Positions 59,897 to 64,000 of a stretch of 64,000 nucleotides of DNA are shown here, in pieces. The position numbers and the translations under genes were made by a program. Origin of the DNA: Betaproteobacteria bacterium HGW-Betaproteobacteria-4 (GTDB taxonomy: Bacteria; Pseudomonadota; Gammaproteobacteria; Burkholderiales; Rhodocyclaceae); assembly GCA_002840785.1 (NCBI GenBank), contig PHCH01000001.1:1-64000 (forward strand), in the 5' to 3' direction. The notes under the pieces were generated by a model. It ran no database searches, had not been told where the DNA came from, and saw only the letters and a list, made by a program, of their open reading frames with translations. How positions within the stretch are numbered: the stretch's first letter is position 1; each line of letters starts with the position of its first letter.

Positions 59897-60832
59897 ATGA
59901 CCCAAAAAATCAAATGCGCCCTGATCGGTCCCGGCAACATCGGCACCGACCTGCTCTACAAATTGAAGCGCAGCCCCTTCCTCGACCCCGTCTGGATGGT
60001 CGGCATCGACCCTGAATCCGAAGGCCTCAAGCGCGCCGCCGAAATGGGCTTGAAGGTCACCTCGGAAGGCGTCGACGGCCTGTTGCCGCACGTCCTGGCC
60101 GACGGTGTGCAGATAGCCTTCGACGCCACCTCGGCGTATGTGCACGCCGAGAATACCCGCAAACTCAACGCCCTGGGGGTGCTGATGATCGACCTCACTC
60201 CGGCCGCCATCGGCCCCTTCTGCGTACCACCCGTCAACCTCAAGGAGCTGGTTGGACGCAAGGAGATGAACGTCAACATGGTCACCTGCGGTGGCCAGGC
60301 CACCATTCCCATGGTCGCTGCCGTCTCCCGCGTTCAACCGGTCGCCTACGGCGAAATCGTCGCCACCGTCTCTTCCAAGAGCGCCGGTCCCGGCACCCGC
60401 AAGAACATCGACGAATTCACCCGTACCACGGCCGGTGCCGTGGAAAAGGTCGGTGGCGCCAAGAAGGGCAAGGCCATCATCATCATCAACCCGGCCGAAC
60501 CGCCCATGGTCATGCGCGACACCGTGCATTGCCTGACCGAGACCGAACCGGACCAGGTCAAGATCACCGAATCGATCCACGCCATGATCAAGGAAGTCCA
60601 GAAATACGTGCCGGGCTACCGCCTGGTCAACGGCCCGGTCTTCGATGGCAATCGTGTCTCGGTCTTCATGGAAGTCACGGGTCTGGGCGACTTCCTGCCG
60701 ACCTATGCCGGCAACCTCGACATCATGACTGCGGCCGGTGCCCGCACCGCCGAAATGTTCGCCGAAGAAATCCTAAGCGGGCGGCTGATCCTTGAACCGA
60801 CCGTGACCGAGACCCCCAGGAGAAAACCATGA
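59897..60832 (+). CDS. mhpF: Acetaldehyde dehydrogenase (acylating) MhpF
   Basis: A 311-aa CoA-acylating aldehyde dehydrogenase. The NAD-binding site is [10 protein letters not shown] near residues 9-18, and the catalytic Cys lies in [10 protein letters not shown] near 131. It converts acetaldehyde, channelled from the aldolase MhpE, to acetyl-CoA. The stop overlaps the mhpE start by 4 nt, consistent with the obligate MhpE-MhpF complex. Confidence 0.95.
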   Translation: MTQKIKCALIGPGNIGTDLLYKLKRSPFLDPVWMVGIDPESEGLKRAAEMGLKVTSEGVDGLLPHVLADGVQIAFDATSAYVHAENTRKLNALGVLMIDLTPAAIGPFCVPPVNLKELVGRKEMNVNMVTCGGQATIPMVAAVSRVQPVAYGEIVATVSSKSAGPGTRKNIDEFTRTTAGAVEKVGGAKKGKAIIIINPAEPPMVMRDTVHCLTETEPDQVKITESIHAMIKEVQKYVPGYRLVNGPVFDGNRVSVFMEVTGLGDFLPTYAGNLDIMTAAGARTAEMFAEEILSGRLILEPTVTETPRRKP

Positions 60833-61860
60833 ATCTCAATGGCAAGATCATTACCGTCCACGACATGACCCTGCGCGACGGCATGCACCCCAAGCGCCAC
60901 CTGATGACCCTCGACCAGATGGTTAGTATCGCCACCGGCCTCGACGAGGCTGGCATTCCGTTGATCGAGGTGACCCACGGCGACGGCCTGGGCGGTTCCT
61001 CGGTCAACTATGGTTTCCCGTCACATACCGACGAGGAATACCTGGGTGCCGTGATCCCGAAAATGAAGCAGGCCAAAGTCTCAGCGCTTCTGCTCCCCGG
61101 CATCGGCACCGTCGATCACCTGAAAATGGCGCGTGACCTCGGCGTGCACACCATCCGCGTCGCCACCCACTGCACCGAAGCCGACGTCTCGGAGCAGCAC
61201 ATCACCATGGCCCGCAAACTGGACATGGACACCGTCGGCTTCCTGATGATGTCCCACATGAACAGCGCCGAAGGCCTGGTCAAGCAAGCCAAACTGATGG
61301 AATCCTACGGCGCCAACTGCATCTACGTCACCGACTCGGCCGGCCACCTGCTGCCGGACGGCGTCAAGGAACGCCTGGGTGCCGTGCGTGCCGCCCTGAA
61401 ACCGGAAACCGAACTCGGCTTCCACGGCCACCACAACCTGGCGATGGGCATCGCCAACTCGATCGCCGCCATCGAAGTCGGCGCCAACCGTATCGACGCG
61501 GCCGCAGCCGGCCTCGGCGCCGGGGCGGGCAACACGCCGATGGAAGTGCTGATCGCAGTGTGCAGCCTGATGGGCATCGAGACCGGGGTTGATGTCGCAA
61601 AGATCACCGATGTTGCCGAAGACCTGGTGGTGCCGATCATGGACTTCCCGATTCGCATCGACCGCGATGCGCTGACCTTGGGCTATGCCGGCGTCTACGG
61701 CTCTTTCCTGCTCTTTGCCAAGCGCGCCTCGGTCAAGTACGGCGTGCCGGCTCGCGACATTCTCGTCGAACTGGGCCAAAGAGGCATGGTCGGCGGGCAG
61801 GAGGACATGATCGAGGACACTGCCATGACCATGGCCCGCGAACGGGGAATGGCTGTTTGA
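60829..61860 (+). CDS. mhpE: 4-hydroxy-2-oxovalerate aldolase MhpE
   Basis: A 343-aa metal-dependent aldolase of the DmpG/HMG-lyase-like family. The N-terminal motif [11 protein letters not shown] holds the catalytic Arg-Asp, and [14 protein letters not shown] gives the metal-binding histidines. It splits 4-hydroxy-2-oxovalerate into pyruvate and acetaldehyde and passes the latter to MhpF. The last gene of the operon. No clear T-tract terminator follows, only a GC stem near 61868-61905. Confidence 0.95.
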   Translation: MNLNGKIITVHDMTLRDGMHPKRHLMTLDQMVSIATGLDEAGIPLIEVTHGDGLGGSSVNYGFPSHTDEEYLGAVIPKMKQAKVSALLLPGIGTVDHLKMARDLGVHTIRVATHCTEADVSEQHITMARKLDMDTVGFLMMSHMNSAEGLVKQAKLMESYGANCIYVTDSAGHLLPDGVKERLGAVRAALKPETELGFHGHHNLAMGIANSIAAIEVGANRIDAAAAGLGAGAGNTPMEVLIAVCSLMGIETGVDVAKITDVAEDLVVPIMDFPIRIDRDALTLGYAGVYGSFLLFAKRASVKYGVPARDILVELGQRGMVGGQEDMIEDTAMTMARERGMAV

Positions 61861-61929
61861 TTGAGTTGGGCGGGGATAGAGCTTGGTATCGCCCGCCCGC
61901 TATCGACACGCAATACATGTCATTTTGAA

Positions 61930-61958
61930 TTGCTCCGCGCTTTGATTGGCACTATATT
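61930..61958 (+). promoter_or_regulatory. Candidate sigma-70 promoter upstream of tonB
   Basis: TTGCTC (61930-61935) is separated by 17 bp from TATATT (61953-61958) in an AT-rich patch after mhpE. It could drive the tonB-TonB-receptor-kinase genes that begin about 150 bp further on. Assigned by eye only. Confidence 0.35.
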
Positions 61959-62111
61959 CGGAGAAGCTGGAGTCGCGTGTGCCTTGGCATCGGCGCGGGC
62001 GGGCAGAGAGAGGCTGTTTTCAGGCGATCTCATCTTTAACGGCTGCGCTCAGACTAGGCCGCTGCACGCCGCCCTGCCGGTGGCCGAACAGGAAGCGCTC
62101 GGGGAAAAACC

Positions 62112-62855
62112 GTGATAGTCGCCGCGCTGCGCGAATTTTCTTGCAGACTCCTCCCCCACGAAGACTTCCCTCTGGGTGCGGTTAACCAGAGATTTTGGGC
62201 AATTCTCGGATTGTCCATCCTCTTCCGCGCTGTACTGTTCGCCCTTATCGCCTGGCAGCGCCAGAACGGCCCGCGCAGCCTGCTGCCCCTCTTGGCCTCT
62301 ATCCGCCTCATCGCCGTTCACGAACCGGGAGCTGTTGCCGCCGCCGCCCCTGCGCCGGCCACGGTCCCCCAGAAGGTTCGGCAGGACGCAATTCGCATGG
62401 AGTGGCCGGCTCCTCGCGTGACGCAACCTGCCGGGCCGGCCAATGTGCCGACCCAAACGCCAGCGCCGTCAGCCGAGATGGCGGCGGTAGATGCGGCGCC
62501 GGTCGCCAAGGTGGTCCCGTCGGAACACGCCGTTTCCGCGCAGCGGCCTCAAGGCGAAGTGCTCGAAGCCTATCGCCGGCGCCTCGGCGAATTGCCGGCC
62601 CGCCATCAGAAATACCCGCGCGTCGCCGCCCTGCGCGGCTGGGAGGGCGAAGTCCGTTTGCGCCTGAAGGTGGCGCGCAAGGGCAACCTGCGCGGCGTCG
62701 CCCTCGACCGTTCGAGCGGCTTCGAGGTGCTCGACCAGCACGCCCTGGCCATGCTCGAGGCGCTGGCCGGCCTGCCGCCGCTGCCCGAGGCGCTCGACAG
62801 GAACGAGATATTGGTCGTCGTGCCGATCAATTTCAAACTCAAGAAAGCAACATGA
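62112..62855 (+). CDS. tonB: TonB-like energy transducer
   Basis: A 247-aa protein with an N-terminal TM helix (ILGLSILFRAVLFALIAW), a Pro/Ala-rich periplasmic linker (~75-145) and a C-terminal TonB domain (YPRVAALRGWEGEVRLRLKV, SGFEVLDQHALAMLEAL). It would couple the proton-motive force to TonB-dependent outer-membrane receptors. The start is GTG, not strongly supported. The stop overlaps the next ORF (ATGA). No ExbB or ExbD gene is visible in the window. Confidence 0.82.
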   Translation: MIVAALREFSCRLLPHEDFPLGAVNQRFWAILGLSILFRAVLFALIAWQRQNGPRSLLPLLASIRLIAVHEPGAVAAAAPAPATVPQKVRQDAIRMEWPAPRVTQPAGPANVPTQTPAPSAEMAAVDAAPVAKVVPSEHAVSAQRPQGEVLEAYRRRLGELPARHQKYPRVAALRGWEGEVRLRLKVARKGNLRGVALDRSSGFEVLDQHALAMLEALAGLPPLPEALDRNEILVVVPINFKLKKAT

Positions 62856-63301
62856 AGAGAGGAGCCTCGGCCTGCTCGCTGATCGCCGTCACCATTTTGG
62901 TACGCCAACTACAGTTGGCTGTGCGCCAGCTTCCGGTCCGACGCCTTCATTCTGGCGGAAAACAACAGCACGCACGGCACGGCGGCGGAGTGCACCAGAG
63001 CGGCACCGTCACCGACGCCCTGGGCAGCACGCTCACCTTTGACGGCCCGGGCAAGATTCCCGGCTACGCCATCCTCAACCTCAACGCCGAGGCCAAACTG
63101 GGCGACGGCTGGCAGATGTTCGCCAAGGTCAACAACGTTTTCGACAAGCACTACGCCACGGCCGGCGCACTGGCCGAAAACCCCTTCGTCGGCGGCAGCT
63201 TCCAGGCCGATCCGGGCAACTGGTACCGTGAAACCTTTATAGCACCAGGCACCCCGCGCTCGGCCTGGCTCGGCGTGCGTTATGTGTTTGGTGGCAAATG
63301 A
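62852..63301 (+). pseudogene. TonB-dependent receptor, internally deleted
   Basis: The 149-codon ORF starts with a signal-peptide-like MKRGASACSLIAVTILV and ends with a typical receptor C-terminus: NLNAEAKLGDGWQMFAKVNNVFDKHYATAG, then SAWLGVRYVFGGK. Between them, another frame shows a fragment of barrel sequence (YANYSWLCASF and AENNSTHG). Most of the ~600-700-residue plug and barrel is missing, so this is the relic of a receptor. It keeps ATGA overlaps with tonB before it and the kinase gene after it. Confidence 0.78.
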
Positions 63302-64000
63302 CATTTCATTTCTGGCCCTTTATTCCGGTTGACCGCGCCCCGAAGGAAGTCCCCTTGGGCGATGGGAATGCAAAACTCAGCCTGCACACCCGCGTCGGTG
63401 TCGTCCTCACCGCGCTGGCGGCCAGCCTGCTCATCGTACTTGCCGGGCTCTGGCTGCACGGCACGCGGAATGCCATCCACGAAGAAGTCGAGGCGGCGAG
63501 CCGGGTTTCCGAGCAATGGCTCAAGGCCGTGCTCGGCGAAATGCACGACGTGCCGGCGGCGACACGCGGTGAGCGCCTGCTCAGTGTCGCCCGCGCCATT
63601 GGCCGGGTGCGCGCCAACGAGCTCGAAATCCGCTCGCTGGCCGGTGAAACCATCTATCGCTCGCCGGCCCCGAGCTACAAGGCCGGGCGCACGGTGCCAG
63701 GCTGGTTTGGCGGGCTGCTGGCCAGCGAATTCCCGGCCCGCACCCTGGCCGTCGAGGGCTATACATTGACCCTGCATCCCGACGATTCCCGCGCCATCCT
63801 CGACGCCTGGGACGATCTGGCCGCCATGGCCGGTTGGGCGCTGGCCCTGCTTGCTCTGCTCTTCGTGGCGACGCGCACAGCGCTGGGCCGGGCCCTGCGC
63901 CCGCTCGCCCAGATCATGCGTGCCCTCGACCGTACCGGCCGCGGCCGTTTCGACACCCGCCTGCCGGTGTTCGCCACGCCGGAACTCGGCCGCATTTCGC
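63298..64000 (+). CDS. Sensor histidine kinase, N-terminal part (MoxY-like; runs off the window)
   Basis: The first ~234 codons of a membrane sensor kinase. There are two TM segments (VGVVLTALAASLLIVLAGLW near 33-52 and MAGWALALLALLFVA near 177-190) flanking a ~120-residue periplasmic domain (WLKAVLGEMHDVPAATRGER). A HAMP-like region follows (ALGRALRPLAQIMRALDRTGRGRF). The catalytic part lies beyond base 64000. The start ATG overlaps the receptor-remnant stop. Kinases of this layout often regulate PQQ-dehydrogenase or porin genes, but the target is unknown. Confidence 0.8.
   Translation, partial: MTFHFWPFIPVDRAPKEVPLGDGNAKLSLHTRVGVVLTALAASLLIVLAGLWLHGTRNAIHEEVEAASRVSEQWLKAVLGEMHDVPAATRGERLLSVARAIGRVRANELEIRSLAGETIYRSPAPSYKAGRTVPGWFGGLLASEFPARTLAVEGYTLTLHPDDSRAILDAWDDLAAMAGWALALLALLFVATRTALGRALRPLAQIMRALDRTGRGRFDTRLPVFATPELGRIS

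Noticed and set aside
61861-62115. 84-codon ORF directly after mhpE
   Set aside because: It starts at a TTG beside the mhpE stop, has low-quality composition and runs through a likely promoter for tonB.

Overview
The window looks like a chromosome segment of a betaproteobacterium, most likely of the Rhodocyclales (an inference from gene types and the ispB/tRNA-Pro neighbourhood, not a proven assignment). It opens in the last bases of a 5S rRNA gene, followed by a core block: tcdA, an HPt/HD-GYP protein, ispB and tRNA-Pro(CGG).

At tRNA-Pro there is an integrative element or genomic island (about 3.2-12.6 kb) with an XRE regulator, a Xis-like protein, a tyrosine integrase with an Arm-binding domain, an OB/HD-domain protein, small ORFs and an H-NS-like silencer. 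Its cargo is a cluster of nucleotide-signalling phage defences. It holds a decayed CBASS (capV fragment plus intact CD-NTase), an mCpol + 2TM-beta pair matching the recently described Panoptes system, and a second, intact-looking CBASS (Cap15-type 2TM-beta effector + CD-NTase). Panoptes is thought to detect phage sponges that disarm CBASS, so this is a coherent layered defence and the most interesting part of the window.

From 12.8 to 17.1 kb lies a c-di-GMP/phosphorelay block (REC-PAS-GGDEF-EAL and HDOD-GAF-histidine kinase) broken by at least three frameshifts.

Most of 17.3-61.9 kb is a large catabolic region. It contains regulators (IclR, AraC, TetR), a Liv-type ABC transporter (a LivH-LivM-LivG triple fusion, LivF and a distant binding protein), a flavin monooxygenase, four SDR-type proteins, two PQQ dehydrogenases with a cytochrome c, an acyl-CoA dehydrogenase, a VOC protein and two KstD-like FAD dehydrogenases. 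It also has a two-component HsaAB-like monooxygenase, an MhpB-type extradiol dioxygenase, two alpha/beta hydrolases and the MhpD-MhpF-MhpE lower pathway. Together these suggest oxidation and aromatisation of an alicyclic (steroid- or terpenoid-like) ring, hydroxylation to a catechol, meta cleavage, and breakdown to pyruvate and acetyl-CoA; the substrate is not known. Riboflavin genes (ribA, a ribBA with degenerate second domain, ribH) are embedded here and fit the heavy flavin demand.

The region is a patchwork: remnants of IS66, IS5, IS4/IS1380-like and IS21 elements, an hsdR fragment and a 56-bp direct-repeat pair around one gene block. One 79-bp leader/N-terminus has been copied from an SDR gene onto a kstD-like gene. 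An EmrAB-OMF efflux operon with a MarR-like gene lacking its DNA-binding core sits at 43.3-47.9 kb. The window ends with tonB, a TonB-receptor remnant and the start of a sensor kinase.
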